From the NCBI RefSeq assembly GCF_006443685.1, contig NZ_VFYP01000006.1, forward strand, positions 62,001 through 126,000: DNA of 64,000 bases, read 5' to 3'. The notes beneath the pieces are model-generated. The model was not told the origin of the DNA and searched no databases. It saw only the letters and a program-made list of their open reading frames with translations. Positions 53,923 to 62,999 of the stretch are shown in pieces (positions within the stretch are counted from its first letter, which is position 1; each line of letters opens with the position of its first letter). The position numbers and the translations under genes are program-made. The stretch comes from Rhizobium glycinendophyticum (GTDB lineage: Bacteria > Pseudomonadota > Alphaproteobacteria > Rhizobiales > Rhizobiaceae).

Positions 53923-54351
53923 TCAACCCTCTAGGCGATCAGCGCACCTAGAGAGGAGCTTTATGAATTCAGGCACATTAGCTACTCCCACCGCGTCGCA
54001 TAAAACGCGCTCGATAGATTCGACAATTTCTTGAGCTTGCTCAAAGACCCTCGTTCCAGACTCGGTCAGTGCGGTTCGGAGAACGCGCGCCTGCTCCGGA
54101 TGTGGTGAACGAATGATAAGATCGGCACGCTCCAGGTTCGAAATAAGACCCAGCATCGTAGAGGGTTTTACAAACGCGACGCGGGAGAGGTCGGCATTTG
54201 ACAAGCCGTGCTCCTTTTGGATCGCTGCCAAAACCGCATATTGTGGCGCAGTCAGATCAAGTGCCCGCAAATCACGATCAACTCTCAGGCGATAAGCGTG
54301 TTGCGCCCTCTTCAAGAACGCTCCGACCGGATAAACCAGCTCACTTGACAT
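53923..54351 (-). CDS. MarR-family transcriptional regulator
   Basis: A 142-residue winged-helix protein: LSNADLSRVAFVKPSTMLGLISNLE recognition region and wing with RSPHPEQARVLRTALTESG. Its start codon lies inside a long perfect palindrome at 54350-54386, so it almost certainly represses itself and the divergent VOC gene. Confidence 0.9.
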   Translation of the reverse strand: MSSELVYPVGAFLKRAQHAYRLRVDRDLRALDLTAPQYAVLAAIQKEHGLSNADLSRVAFVKPSTMLGLISNLERADLIIRSPHPEQARVLRTALTESGTRVFEQAQEIVESIERVLCDAVGVANVPEFIKLLSRCADRLEG

Positions 54352-54386
54352 GTTAGGACCCTAATACGATATTAGGGTCCTAACAT
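54350..54386. promoter_or_regulatory. MarR operator: 17-base-arm perfect palindrome
   Basis: Arms of 17 bases (ATGTTAGGACCCTAATA and its complement) around the spacer CGA. It covers the MarR start codon and lies 77 bases upstream of the VOC gene start. Such palindromes with TTAGG-type half-sites are typical of MarR/OhrR-like repressors. Confidence 0.75.
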
Positions 54387-54462
54387 AGTCTTTCTTTCGT
54401 GCGTGGTAAACTATCGGCTGTTGCGGTCAGGAAACGGGCACTGTCTCGGTAGGGAGAGCCAA

Positions 54463-54855
54463 ATGTTTAATCACATCATGGTCGGGTCTAATGATATTGA
54501 TCGTTCAAAACATTTCTACGACGCTGTTCTTGCTGTTTTGGGTGTCGATGAGGCAAAGGAAAATATAGCCGACAGCGGACACATCCGACTGTTCTACCGG
54601 CAAAGTGGCGGAACATTCTGTGTCAGCCAGCCGATCAACGATGCATTGGCGACAGCCGGTAACGGCAGCACCATCGCGTTCAAGTGCAGCTCCGCCGAGC
54701 AGGTAAGGCAGTTTCACGATGTTGCAGTTGCTCACGGGGGGACTTCGATTGAGGATCCGCCGGGGCTGCGTAACAGCGGCTTGAGCGGGCTCTACCTAGG
54801 CTATGTGCGAGATCCAGATGGGAACAAGCTCTGCGCAATTTATAGACCTGATTGA
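54463..54855 (+). CDS. VOC-family (glyoxalase/bleomycin-resistance-like) protein
   Basis: A 130-residue vicinal-oxygen-chelate protein: MFNHIMVGSNDIDRSKHFYDAVL start and C-terminal GYVRDPDGNKLCAIY. The metal ligands look partial (His4 and an acidic residue near the end). ATG 54463 has AGGGAGAG; the ORF upstream overlaps the operator. Divergent from and probably repressed by the adjacent MarR. Could be a detoxifying isomerase/dioxygenase or a binding protein. Confidence 0.85.
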   Translation: MFNHIMVGSNDIDRSKHFYDAVLAVLGVDEAKENIADSGHIRLFYRQSGGTFCVSQPINDALATAGNGSTIAFKCSSAEQVRQFHDVAVAHGGTSIEDPPGLRNSGLSGLYLGYVRDPDGNKLCAIYRPD

Positions 54856-55080
54856 CGCAGATGTGAGACCGGATCTAGGAAAGCACCATTACATGACGGA
54901 TGAGGCTGGCTTCATTCAAGATGGTATCGTTAGAAACATTGTATTGTTTTGCCGGCCCGCGACCAGACCAAGCTCGTGCCGAATGAGGGTAAGCGAGAAG
55001 AGAGCACAACCTCGTGGAGCTGTGAGATGTCGCCATTAAGGGGGGCGCCGTGCGTGGGTCCGTCACATAGGTAAAGAGCG

Positions 55081-55497
55081 TCATTCGGAGGGCGGTTGTT
55101 CGTTACCGAGGGGTTCATCAGATCCGGCAAACGCCGCCTCGGCGACCTGTAGAGCCGCCAACCCGGCCGGAAGTCCTGCTCCCAGAGCTACCTGGTTCAA
55201 AATATCGACGACCTCATCCTTGCTGAGCCCGGCCCTGAGCGCTGTGCCGATCCTCAACTTCAAAACTTGTGCTGCCGTCGCTCCAAGAGTTGCGAACACG
55301 GCGACAGCTACAGCTTCCTGAAGCCGTCGATCAAGCGCCGTTTGTGCCATCACGTCGCCGAATTCCCATTCCAGGGCGCGACGGGCGAAGTCCGGTGAGA
55401 TATTCTTCAAGCTATCGATGAACGCCTCGGCAGGGTGGCCTGTAAGCTCTTCGAATTTAGCTTTTCCAAGTTCCAGCCGATTATTTGCCGTGGTCAT
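55081..55497 (-). CDS. Carboxymuconolactone decarboxylase (CMD/AhpD-like) family protein
   Basis: A 138-residue helical protein with the CMD core LEWEFGDVMAQTALDRRLQEAVAVAVFATLGA. There is no cysteine at all, so it is not an AhpD-type peroxidase; it resembles gamma-carboxymuconolactone decarboxylase relatives. It lies 49 bases after the DMT gene on the minus strand, so it is probably the last gene of a three-gene operon with the amidohydrolase. Confidence 0.85.
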   Translation of the reverse strand: MTTANNRLELGKAKFEELTGHPAEAFIDSLKNISPDFARRALEWEFGDVMAQTALDRRLQEAVAVAVFATLGATAAQVLKLRIGTALRAGLSKDEVVDILNQVALGAGLPAGLAALQVAEAAFAGSDEPLGNEQPPSE

Positions 55498-55546
55498 TTG
55501 AGTCTCCTTGGTTCATGTGGTGCTGCTGCCATACCTTGGCTAGGCT

Positions 55547-56026
55547 CTAGGCAGTGTGACTCAGCCAAGAGAGGATACGATCCCCAAAGAGGGTCATGAG
55601 AGCTCCGCCGATAACGAACACCGCGCCCCAGAGCTTCACCTGAGTCACGGGAAGGAGGGGGGAGTTCAGCAGCCCGAACTTGTCGATGAGCAGCGACGTT
55701 ACTAATTGTCCGGCGATAACGAGGATGAGGAGATTCGCCAGCCCGATCCTTGGAGCCAGAATGACAGTGCTGAAGATAGCGCCCGCTCCCAGAACACCTC
55801 CTATCAGCTTCCATGGAGCCTGCGACGGAAGAGCTGCGACAGCGTTCGCCAGCCCCCCATGAAGGAATGCCACCAGACCCAAGACGACCGCGCCGGACGC
55901 GAACGAATAGAAAGCCGCACCGAAGACATTGCCGCCGATACCGGACGCCAGCTGTGCGTTCACCGCGGCCTGGACGGAGATTGCGCAACCCGCGGCGAAG
56001 GCGATCAGGAAGTAAAGCGCAAACAT
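55547..56026 (-). CDS. DMT-family transporter (YdcZ/DUF606)
   Basis: A 159-residue protein with five hydrophobic segments, matching the half-size DUF606/YdcZ members of the drug/metabolite transporter superfamily (VNAQLASGIGGNVFGAAFYSF, ILVIAGQLVTSLLIDKFGL). It follows the amidohydrolase gene by 12 bases; possibly exports or imports a product of that enzyme. Probably works as a dimer. Confidence 0.85.
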   Translation of the reverse strand: MFALYFLIAFAAGCAISVQAAVNAQLASGIGGNVFGAAFYSFASGAVVLGLVAFLHGGLANAVAALPSQAPWKLIGGVLGAGAIFSTVILAPRIGLANLLILVIAGQLVTSLLIDKFGLLNSPLLPVTQVKLWGAVFVIGGALMTLFGDRILSWLSHTA

Positions 56027-56038
56027 GCCGTTCTCCTT

Positions 56039-57502
56039 TCAGTGTTCTAGAGCAAATTCTTCGGCGAAAAGATCATCGCGGAACCCGACGGCCCCGAAGA
56101 GGTAGCTGCGGGAACTCTCGGTAGCGCGCCTCAGCTTCGGCATGTCCACGCCTACGAGCTTGCCGTCCCGCTTGCGTACGATCCCACCGATGATGACCGT
56201 CTCGACGTTTCCGCGATCCGCTGCCGCGGCAACGGTGCCGAGGGCGTTGGCGGAGGGATAGAGATTGATGTCGTTCGCGTTGATGATGACGATGTCGGCC
56301 TGCTTGCCTTCGGCGAGGCTTCCCGTCTTATGCTCCAGTCCGGCGACGCGAGCGCCGTCGATCGTGGCAGCCCGCAGCACGTCCCGCATGCCTACGGGTT
56401 TCGGCGCGTTCTGGTCCCCCCTTAGCTTTCTTCCCTGGGCGGCGCTTCTCTGAAGGTAGAAGGCCGTGCGCATCTCGGTGAACATGTCACCGCCATAGGC
56501 GCTCTCGTTGTCCACGCTGAACCCGGGGCGCAGCCCATTGTCGAGGGCGTCCTGGTATCCAAAGAATCCCGCTTCAAGAGCCCAGTGAGCGTCCGACCTC
56601 GGGCACACATTGACCCGGACGCCTGACTCGGTGATCAGGGACCACGCCTCCGGGCTCAACCCGGTGCAGTGGTTGAAGACATTGTCCTTGCCGAGGACGC
56701 CCGCCTTCCGGAACGCTGGCAGCATGTCGGACATCTCCTTGCCGAAGAACTCGGTGACGAGATCAAGTCCAAGCTTCCTTCCTACTGCCCATTGCTCGGC
56801 ATCCGGCGCGGTCATCATCGCCAGTGTTACGAGATCTTCGGTGTCACCGAACTTCTCTTTCTGGAGTTTCGCGAGGTCGTCGTACCAACTGTCTTTCTGC
56901 CATGTTCCGGCAAGGGGCGCTCCCGGCGCGTGGACCGCACGGATTCCGGCGGCCCGCAATGCCTCCACCGCGGCCCGCGCATGGTCGATGGAGCGACTGT
57001 TGTGCGAGTTGTCGATGATCGTCGTGATTCCGGCGTCGATGCAGCCGAGCGCCGTCAGCATGTTGCCGACATACATGTCTTCGGGGCGGTACTTCGTCGC
57101 GAAGGAAAGGTGCGTACCCTCGAGATAGTTCTTGAGGTCCGCCGAGTTCGGGTTGACCCGCCGGAGCTGCCCCTCCCATGCGTGCCTGTGGGTGTCGACG
57201 AACCCCGGAATCGCAATCTTGCCTGCGGCGTCGATTACCTCGGCGCCGCTGACGGCGATCTCCGTCGCGATCTTCCGGATGACGGAACCTTCTATGAGAA
57301 TGTCTCCACGTTCCAGATCCCCCGTTGCCGCATCGAGGCTGAGAATGGTAGCCCCCTTGATCAGGATTGGGCGGGAAGGGTCGGTCCTTGAGCTGCGTCT
57401 ATCGGCAGCCAGAGCTCGAGATGGCCCCGGGCCGTCCGATGCGATGGTTGCGGCAGTGATTGCGGAAAAGCCAGCGAGGAAGCCGCGGCGAGTTGATGTC
57501 AT
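56039..57502 (-). CDS. Tat-exported amidohydrolase (TRZ/ATZ-like)
   Basis: A 487-residue metal-dependent hydrolase. A twin-arginine signal (TRRGFLAGFSAITAATIA) is followed by a composite beta-sandwich/TIM-barrel enzyme. Metal ligands are visible: H105 and H107 in FVDTHRHAWEG, a later His in FNHCTGL, and an Asp in CPRSDAHWA. The family deaminates or dechlorinates ring amines or hydrolyses cyclic amides; export to the periplasm is less usual. First gene of the minus-strand unit with the DMT transporter and CMD protein. Confidence 0.88.
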   Translation of the reverse strand: MTSTRRGFLAGFSAITAATIASDGPGPSRALAADRRSSRTDPSRPILIKGATILSLDAATGDLERGDILIEGSVIRKIATEIAVSGAEVIDAAGKIAIPGFVDTHRHAWEGQLRRVNPNSADLKNYLEGTHLSFATKYRPEDMYVGNMLTALGCIDAGITTIIDNSHNSRSIDHARAAVEALRAAGIRAVHAPGAPLAGTWQKDSWYDDLAKLQKEKFGDTEDLVTLAMMTAPDAEQWAVGRKLGLDLVTEFFGKEMSDMLPAFRKAGVLGKDNVFNHCTGLSPEAWSLITESGVRVNVCPRSDAHWALEAGFFGYQDALDNGLRPGFSVDNESAYGGDMFTEMRTAFYLQRSAAQGRKLRGDQNAPKPVGMRDVLRAATIDGARVAGLEHKTGSLAEGKQADIVIINANDINLYPSANALGTVAAAADRGNVETVIIGGIVRKRDGKLVGVDMPKLRRATESSRSYLFGAVGFRDDLFAEEFALEH

Positions 57503-58120
57503 GGTGGCACCTGTTCGTGTTGTTCTGATTGAGCACTGTCGACTTGGAAGATGCCGACAGCGCGGTACGCCTCAGCGTAGGAGGCGACTACCTCCTGCTT
57601 GCCCGCCATCGGCTGAGAAGCTTCAGGCTGTGATCTGGCTGAAGTTGGTAAGTCTCCTGGAACCGCTCCCCTGCGACGTGAAGATATGATCGAAGTGGCT
57701 GCCGACCGGTGATTGGGGAAGGTATAGTGGAGCTTGATGATCGAGGGAGAGAGGCTCTACTCGATAGTCGACAGCGTAGGCCGGGAGAGCGTTGACGGCG
57801 GCAAGCGCAGTGGCCACAACCGGTTTCATGGCGTCATCCTTTCCTCAGCTACGCATGCGGAAGCGTGTACACGCCGACCGCTGTCGGAGGCGCGCTTTGG
57901 TCGCGTATGACCGCTCCGATGCGGTTGTTTTTTAATGTTCCGTTGCGGGCCCAAACGCGGGCTACGGCGTACTAGATGAGCGACTTGAACGAACTTCGGA
58001 AGCCATTGTCACGGCAATTCATTGTTCAAGAAGTTTGAGCAATCTGCCTAAAGTATGGTGTCGACGGGTAGCGATAGGCCGACCCACCTTCAGCATGCTG
58101 CGATTGCCGCGATGCCGCGC
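57503..58120. other. Intergenic region with one small doubtful ORF
   Basis: 618 bases without a confident gene. A minus-strand frame at 57623-57829 (68 codons) begins with a plausible signal peptide MKPVVATALAAVNALPAYA, then an unfamiliar short tail. It may be a truncated periplasmic protein or a chance reading frame. The rest holds the promoter of the amidohydrolase operon; I saw no repeats of note. Confidence 0.35.
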
Positions 58121-59011
58121 TCATGTGGTGGCGAATATTCCCGCGCTCCAATCGACGAAAGCTCTCATAACGCTCGATAAGTGACGGGACGTGGGGTAGA
58201 TGATCGATATCGGCATCTCCGGCGGGCGGAAACGAGGCAGCAACTCTACCAGCCTTCCATCTTCGAGGTACGGCTTTACGATGTAATCGGCAAGCCTGAC
58301 GATCCCATGACCGTGCAGCCCCAACGCCAGATACGATGATGTCTCGTTGACCGATAACTGGCTCTGCACTGGTAATGTCAAAGCAGTTCCATCGCTAAAG
58401 TATGTCCACTTGTCACCTCGACCATCGCCATAGAAGTAACCAATCAGTTCGTGCGAAGCGAGGTCGTGAGGTATGCCTGGGACTGAACGTCCCTCTAAGT
58501 AAGCCGGCGACGCGCAGGTTATCCAGTTAAACCCACCAATGCGACGGCTAATAAGCGCCGAGTCGGCCAAGGGACCGGTCCTGATAGCGCAATCTATTCC
58601 TTCCTGAATGAGGTCGACGCGCCTATCATTGGCTCCGACGTTCAGTTTGATGCCCGGGTACCGCTTCCTGAAGTCACTTAGCGCCGGGATGATGACGGAG
58701 GTGGCGATAGAGACGGGCATGTCCACGCGGATCCGGCCCTGCAGCGCTGTGGCGCCCCGCCTCAGGCCAGACTCGACGCTTTCAAGATCCTCAAGGATGC
58801 GGCAGCAGTGATCGTAAAATGCCTCACCGTCAGCTGTCAGACTTATATTGCGGGTGGTTCGTTGTAGCAATCGAACCCCAAGATATTCCTCTAGACGGTT
58901 TATCGCCATGGTCACGGAAGAGCGAGGCATTGACATCGTTGCCGCTGCCTTGGCCAAGCTTCCTCCTTCGACAACGCGAGTGAATATTTCCATGGCTCTT
59001 AACCGATCCAT
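58121..59011 (-). CDS. LysR-family transcriptional regulator
   Basis: A 296-residue LysR protein with helix-turn-helix at about 18-38 (SLAKAAATMSMPRSSVTMAI) and an effector domain typical of the DhcR/PA0477-like subgroup (DCAIRTGPLADSAL, RRIGGFNW). No divergent partner is adjacent: upstream lies another LysR gene on the same strand, so the target is not obvious. Confidence 0.9.
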   Translation of the reverse strand: MDRLRAMEIFTRVVEGGSLAKAAATMSMPRSSVTMAINRLEEYLGVRLLQRTTRNISLTADGEAFYDHCCRILEDLESVESGLRRGATALQGRIRVDMPVSIATSVIIPALSDFRKRYPGIKLNVGANDRRVDLIQEGIDCAIRTGPLADSALISRRIGGFNWITCASPAYLEGRSVPGIPHDLASHELIGYFYGDGRGDKWTYFSDGTALTLPVQSQLSVNETSSYLALGLHGHGIVRLADYIVKPYLEDGRLVELLPRFRPPEMPISIIYPTSRHLSSVMRAFVDWSAGIFATT

Positions 59012-59193
59012 ACAATGCTCCTGTCTCCATTTTGGCGCGCGTTGTCCCCTAAGCAGCCAATGACCAGCTCAAATCAAACGTGTGACGCACCTGCGATGCT
59101 GTCTCGAATTGCATGAGCCGATGAGCTCGTTCTGCTGGACAGGGGGTGTAAAACGCGCTCGTCAGCTTCCGCCGTACGCACCAAGTGGGAATG

Positions 59194-60138
59194 TCAGCCT
59201 ACAACTGAGCGGCTCCAACCCGACTTGATGACCTGCGCTACCTCGTCAACGAACAGGCGCGTCTTCGTCGGCACCAGTCGCCCGTGCGGTAGGATGGCGT
59301 ACACACCACCTTCACTCTTTCCCGTCCATCCGGGTAGGACTTCGACCAGTTTGCCCGTGCGGAGAGCCCTGCCAGCCATCCAGTCAGAAGTGAAGAATAT
59401 CCCTGCGCCGGCAATCGCCGCATCTAGCAATGCCTCTGAGTTATCCGCAACAAGCGCGTAGTTCGGCCGTAGGACCGTGCGACGTCCGTCTTTGGACAGT
59501 GGCCAGTCCGGCCAATCTGAATAGGCTGTAAATCCGAGACATGAATGGTTCAGCAAGTCAGCAGGCTTCTCAGGCGTGCTGTTGCCTTCGATATAGCTAG
59601 GGGCAGCCACAAGCAGGTTTCGGTAGGACGCAAGCCTACGGCTCGTCAAAGAGCTGTCTCGCTGAACACCTGCAGCGACCCTGATGGATACATCGAACCC
59701 CTCTGCCGCCACATGGACGAAACGGTCTGTGAAGCGAACGTCGAGCCGGATGTGTGGAAATCGAGCGAGGAATGCCGGCAGCATCGGACTGATCCATTGA
59801 CGCCCGAACGTAACAGGGACGGAAACTCGAACCAAGCCTTGCGGGGCCACTGCTGCGTCGCTGGCCTCACGGCTGGCGCTAGCAAGCTCATCGAGCATGC
59901 CTTGTACCCGGCGACAGTAGACGGCACCGACCTCCGTCAATGTGATCTTCCGCGTGGTACGGGTAAGTAGTCGCACCCCGACCCGTTGCTCGAGTTGCGT
60001 TACGCGTCGCGATAGCACCGAGGGGTCACGGCCTATTATTTTGGCGGCCTCGGTGAAGCTTCCCGCTTCGACAACCGCGACGAAGGCGGCCAATTCATCA
60101 AGGCCGCCCCCACCCAAAAATTCCTGCATGTTTTGCAT
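59194..60138 (-). CDS. LysR-family transcriptional regulator
   Basis: A 314-residue LysR protein, helix-turn-helix around SFTEAAKIIGRDPSVLSRRVTQ, effector domain with FDVSIRVAAGVQRDSSLTSRRL. Start at 60138; a second in-frame ATG 9 bases later is possible. Divergent from the SDR gene at 60220, its likely target. The 81-base gap has AACAT-N4-ATGTT at 60171-60184 as a possible half-site pair. Confidence 0.9.
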   Translation of the reverse strand: MQNMQEFLGGGGLDELAAFVAVVEAGSFTEAAKIIGRDPSVLSRRVTQLEQRVGVRLLTRTTRKITLTEVGAVYCRRVQGMLDELASASREASDAAVAPQGLVRVSVPVTFGRQWISPMLPAFLARFPHIRLDVRFTDRFVHVAAEGFDVSIRVAAGVQRDSSLTSRRLASYRNLLVAAPSYIEGNSTPEKPADLLNHSCLGFTAYSDWPDWPLSKDGRRTVLRPNYALVADNSEALLDAAIAGAGIFFTSDWMAGRALRTGKLVEVLPGWTGKSEGGVYAILPHGRLVPTKTRLFVDEVAQVIKSGWSRSVVG

Positions 60139-60219
60139 GATTGATTTGCATCACTGCCTGATTATCGACCAACATGCATATGTTACATGACCTCGCTTCA
60201 TCGTCCAGGAGGTTAAAAC

Positions 60220-60873
60220 ATGAAGACATTTCTAAGCATCGGATCCGGCCCGGGGATCGGCCTCGCCACAGCCGTACGCTTCGCCCGCGAGGGTTATCGG
60301 GTCGTGCTCAGCGCCCGCACCACCGACAAGGTTGAGCGCCTCGCAGAACAGCTCACAGCTAAGAACTATAATGCTGAGGCCCGCACAGTTGATGTTGGCA
60401 ACCCAGAGAGCGTTGCGAGACTAGTAGCCGACGTGGAGAGTGCGTCGAGCGTTGATGTGCTTCATTTTAACGCGGCTTCAATGAGAGTTGCAACGTTGGA
60501 TGACCAACCACGTCAGAGCTTTAATTCTGACCTGGCTGTCAACATCGGTGGTGCGCTTGTCGCGGTGCAAGCGGTTGCCAAGGAAATGGCTAAGCGGGGG
60601 TCCGGCTCGATCTTGCTGACAGGCGGCGGTCTCGCGTTGTACCCCCACCCCGAGTACCTTTCCGTGAGTGTAGGCAAGGCGGGCCTGCGCGCCCTAGCCC
60701 ATGCGATTTTTGAGCCCCTGAAGCAGAAGGGCGTGCACGTCGGGACTGTCACAGTCGCTGGATTAGTGACGACGGCTGAGGACGCCGCTGCCGTAGCGGA
60801 AGAGTTTTGGCGGCTACACGATCAGCCGGTGGGTTCGTGGGAGGTTGAGAAGGTCTACACACCGAAGGGGTAA
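60220..60873 (+). CDS. SDR-family oxidoreductase-like protein, divergent active site
   Basis: A 217-residue short-chain dehydrogenase fold with nucleotide motif GSGPGIG (8-14). The NNAG motif is FNAAS, K153 is present, but the Tyr normally four residues earlier is S149; Y146 could substitute. Several bacterial SDRs near LysR genes share this divergence. AGGAGG lies 8 bases upstream of the ATG. Probably controlled by the divergent LysR. Substrate unknown. Confidence 0.8.
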   Translation: MKTFLSIGSGPGIGLATAVRFAREGYRVVLSARTTDKVERLAEQLTAKNYNAEARTVDVGNPESVARLVADVESASSVDVLHFNAASMRVATLDDQPRQSFNSDLAVNIGGALVAVQAVAKEMAKRGSGSILLTGGGLALYPHPEYLSVSVGKAGLRALAHAIFEPLKQKGVHVGTVTVAGLVTTAEDAAAVAEEFWRLHDQPVGSWEVEKVYTPKG

Positions 60874-61024
60874 TTGCGCAGCAGGATTTGGAGGGCGCGC
60901 CTCGGATTGCGATGCCCTCTACCTTCTGTGCCAAGGAACCGGGCGGGCTCCGGGATTTTGGTCCGTATCGGCGATAGTGCATCCACAGAGGACCTGTTCC
61001 ACCTGACACTGGGCGGAGTATGAA

Positions 61025-61729
61025 ATGCAACACTGGCTGGATAAGCTGATTGATGTCGCAGCGCTTCGAGGTGACGAAAATATTTTGAAGAGTGCACTGG
61101 GTCATCTTGCTGAACAAGCGGGATTCAGCGGATATGCCTACCTTTACATTCAACCAGGGCATACGGTCGCCGCATCCAACTATGCCCCGGAATGGCGGGG
61201 ACTTTATTTCAAGCGAAAGTTCGATGCTCTCGACCCGATCGTCAACCGCGCCAAGTCACTGAAGCAGGCTTTTGCGTGGAGTGGCGAACAGGAGCGAAAG
61301 CGCCTTTCCAAGGAAGAGCGGGAATTTTTCGACCGCGCAGCCGATTTCGGCATCCGCTCTGGGATTACCATTCCCATCCGGGGGTCCAACGGCTCGACGT
61401 CCATGTTTACACTGGCGTCCGACATGACCACTATCCATCTTGAGCGCGAGATCAATCCCGTCGCGGCCGCAGCAGCGGTCGGCCAGCTTCATACAAGAAT
61501 GTCTCTGTTGCCGCTGACGCCGACCGACCAATACCCGGACTACCTCGACCCAAAGGAGGCTGCCTACCTGAACTGGATCGCTGTCGGCAAAACCATGGAC
61601 GAAGCCGCCGACCTGGAGGGGGTCAAATACAATTCCGTGAAAAGTAAGATCGAAGAAACCCGAAAGCGACTTCAAGTCCATACGATGCCACATCTTGTGG
61701 CGCTGGCTATCCGCGCTGGCCTTCTCTGA
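61025..61729 (+). CDS. traR: Quorum-sensing transcriptional activator TraR
   Basis: LuxR-type regulator of conjugation, 234 residues. In the AHL-binding domain W57, Y61, D70 and W85 occupy exactly the positions known from Ti-plasmid TraR. The C-terminal LuxR helix-turn-helix spans about 175-234 ([21 protein letters not shown]). It binds the tra boxes at 10783, 10861 and 62336 when loaded with the TraI signal. It is convergent with traM, 9 bases apart. Length and residues argue for a functional activator. Confidence 0.95.
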   Translation: MQHWLDKLIDVAALRGDENILKSALGHLAEQAGFSGYAYLYIQPGHTVAASNYAPEWRGLYFKRKFDALDPIVNRAKSLKQAFAWSGEQERKRLSKEEREFFDRAADFGIRSGITIPIRGSNGSTSMFTLASDMTTIHLEREINPVAAAAAVGQLHTRMSLLPLTPTDQYPDYLDPKEAAYLNWIAVGKTMDEAADLEGVKYNSVKSKIEETRKRLQVHTMPHLVALAIRAGLL

Positions 61730-61738
61730 CGGCTCTGA

Positions 61739-62047
61739 TCAATTGACTGACACCTTCGGAATGTAACCGAGAAGCTCAACGAGCGCATTCAACGCGCTCA
61801 TCTGTGCGTGCATCTCGATCATGGCTTCAATGTATTCCAGGTGCTGTTGGCCGCCCGCAGCCTTGCCGATCTTATAGTCCTGCGGAAGAGCCTGAAACAA
61901 CTGGTCTGCCTTCTCCAGGAGTTGCCTGTGCAGCCGGATGGCATTCACAGCCAACACCTCCATATCCGGACCTGGCAGTCCGCGCGTCAGCCCAATCACC
62001 GGGCGTAGTTCGCTTGTCGCGGACGCGCTAAAATCATTCGAAGTCAT
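61739..62047 (-). CDS. traM: TraR antiactivator TraM
   Basis: A 102-residue all-helical protein resembling TraM, which binds TraR and blocks activation until enough signal accumulates. Recognisable features are IGLTRGLPGPDMEVLAVNAIRLHR and the C-terminal LNALVELLGYIP. It lies tail-to-tail with traR, as in related plasmids. A TraR box 290 bases upstream suggests that TraR turns on its own inhibitor. Confidence 0.92.
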   Translation of the reverse strand: MTSNDFSASATSELRPVIGLTRGLPGPDMEVLAVNAIRLHRQLLEKADQLFQALPQDYKIGKAAGGQQHLEYIEAMIEMHAQMSALNALVELLGYIPKVSVN

Positions 62048-62360
62048 CGGTGATCCAACCCTGGAAATTTGTCCGCGGTGCGCCCCCGCAAACGCTAATC
62101 CCTGAACCCAAGCCGGGGGTTGGAAACTGTGTGCACAGTCCTGCGACCTTTAGCACCGAGGCACCTGGACATACGTCACAGGCCCCCGGCCAAATGGTCA
62201 GAGGATTCCGATGTTGTTTCGGCCAACATCAACCTTTGCACGAGGTTTCCACACCCCGGGGCAGCGCGTACTGCCCTGCCCCGTCTTATAAAAGCTCACG
62301 ACTGTTTCCGCTAGGGCATTGGAAAGACAATCGGTCTGCAGATCTGCAGAAAGCATCTGG
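62048..62360. promoter_or_regulatory. traM upstream region with TraR box 3
   Basis: The gap between traM (start 62047) and the traH stop. It contains the third CTGCAGATCTGCAG core at 62336-62349. No further gene is supported; short frames on both strands lack ribosome sites and similarity. Confidence 0.55.
62336..62349. promoter_or_regulatory. TraR box (tra box) 3
   Basis: Identical 14-base palindrome to boxes 1 and 2. It lies 12 bases after the traH stop and about 290 bases upstream of traM, so it most probably drives traM. Confidence 0.75.
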
Positions 62361-62987
62361 TTACGGCCTTGCGCCGATCCCCGAGAGATCAACCCTGATG
62401 CCAGCCTTGTTGGGATCGGAAGCTCCCGCTTCGGTCGCGAGTATCGCTGCAGCGCTATCGTCTTTTGAGTCGGCGCTATTTTTAGATTCTTCCTGATTGG
62501 CCGTGGCGGGGCGAGTGATTTTCTCCTGCCCCGGATCCTCGGCTCGGAATACCGCTACCCCTTCCAAATACCCCGTCTGCCAGGCAATGACCGCATCGTC
62601 CATGACCTGAGGCAGGGCTTCCTTGGCCGTGGGATTGCCATACCACTTCATGACGATACGAAAGACCTTGGCGAACAGCGCCGTCCCCATTTGGATATTC
62701 TCGCAAGGCTCGACCATCTCAGGCTTCAACTGACCGGCCTCGACGATGCCGAGGCCGGCCGGATACTGTGTGATCCCAACGCGAACCGTGTTGCGGCCGA
62801 GATTGTCGCGGATGAGAGCGAGTGCCTCTTCCGCCGTTGTCGGCTTCGGCACGAGCACCACCCGGTTGCCAGAGCGCACGGTGATGGCCAGCGGGTCCTG
62901 CGACCCGGCCTTCGCGATGAACTGTTCAACGATCGCGGGCTTCAGGGAAGGATCGGCGCATTGCTGGATAAGGACGGCATCGAGCAT
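62361..62987 (-). CDS. traH: Conjugal transfer protein TraH
   Basis: A 208-residue protein resembling TraH of Ti-type plasmids, with the family block QYPAGLGIVEAGQLKPEMVEP and a conserved helical middle region (MGTALFAKVFRIVMKWYG). The C-terminal 50 residues are Ser/Asp/Ala-rich and look disordered. It starts 12 bases after the traB stop, so it is the last gene of a traFBH-type operon that continues beyond the window. Confidence 0.88.
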   Translation of the reverse strand: MLDAVLIQQCADPSLKPAIVEQFIAKAGSQDPLAITVRSGNRVVLVPKPTTAEEALALIRDNLGRNTVRVGITQYPAGLGIVEAGQLKPEMVEPCENIQMGTALFAKVFRIVMKWYGNPTAKEALPQVMDDAVIAWQTGYLEGVAVFRAEDPGQEKITRPATANQEESKNSADSKDDSAAAILATEAGASDPNKAGIRVDLSGIGARP

Positions 62988-62999
62988 CCCAGGTACTCC

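Noticed and set aside
62198..62392. 64-codon minus-strand frame between traM and traH
   Set aside because: It crosses the traH stop and the TraR box and has no similarity or ribosome site.
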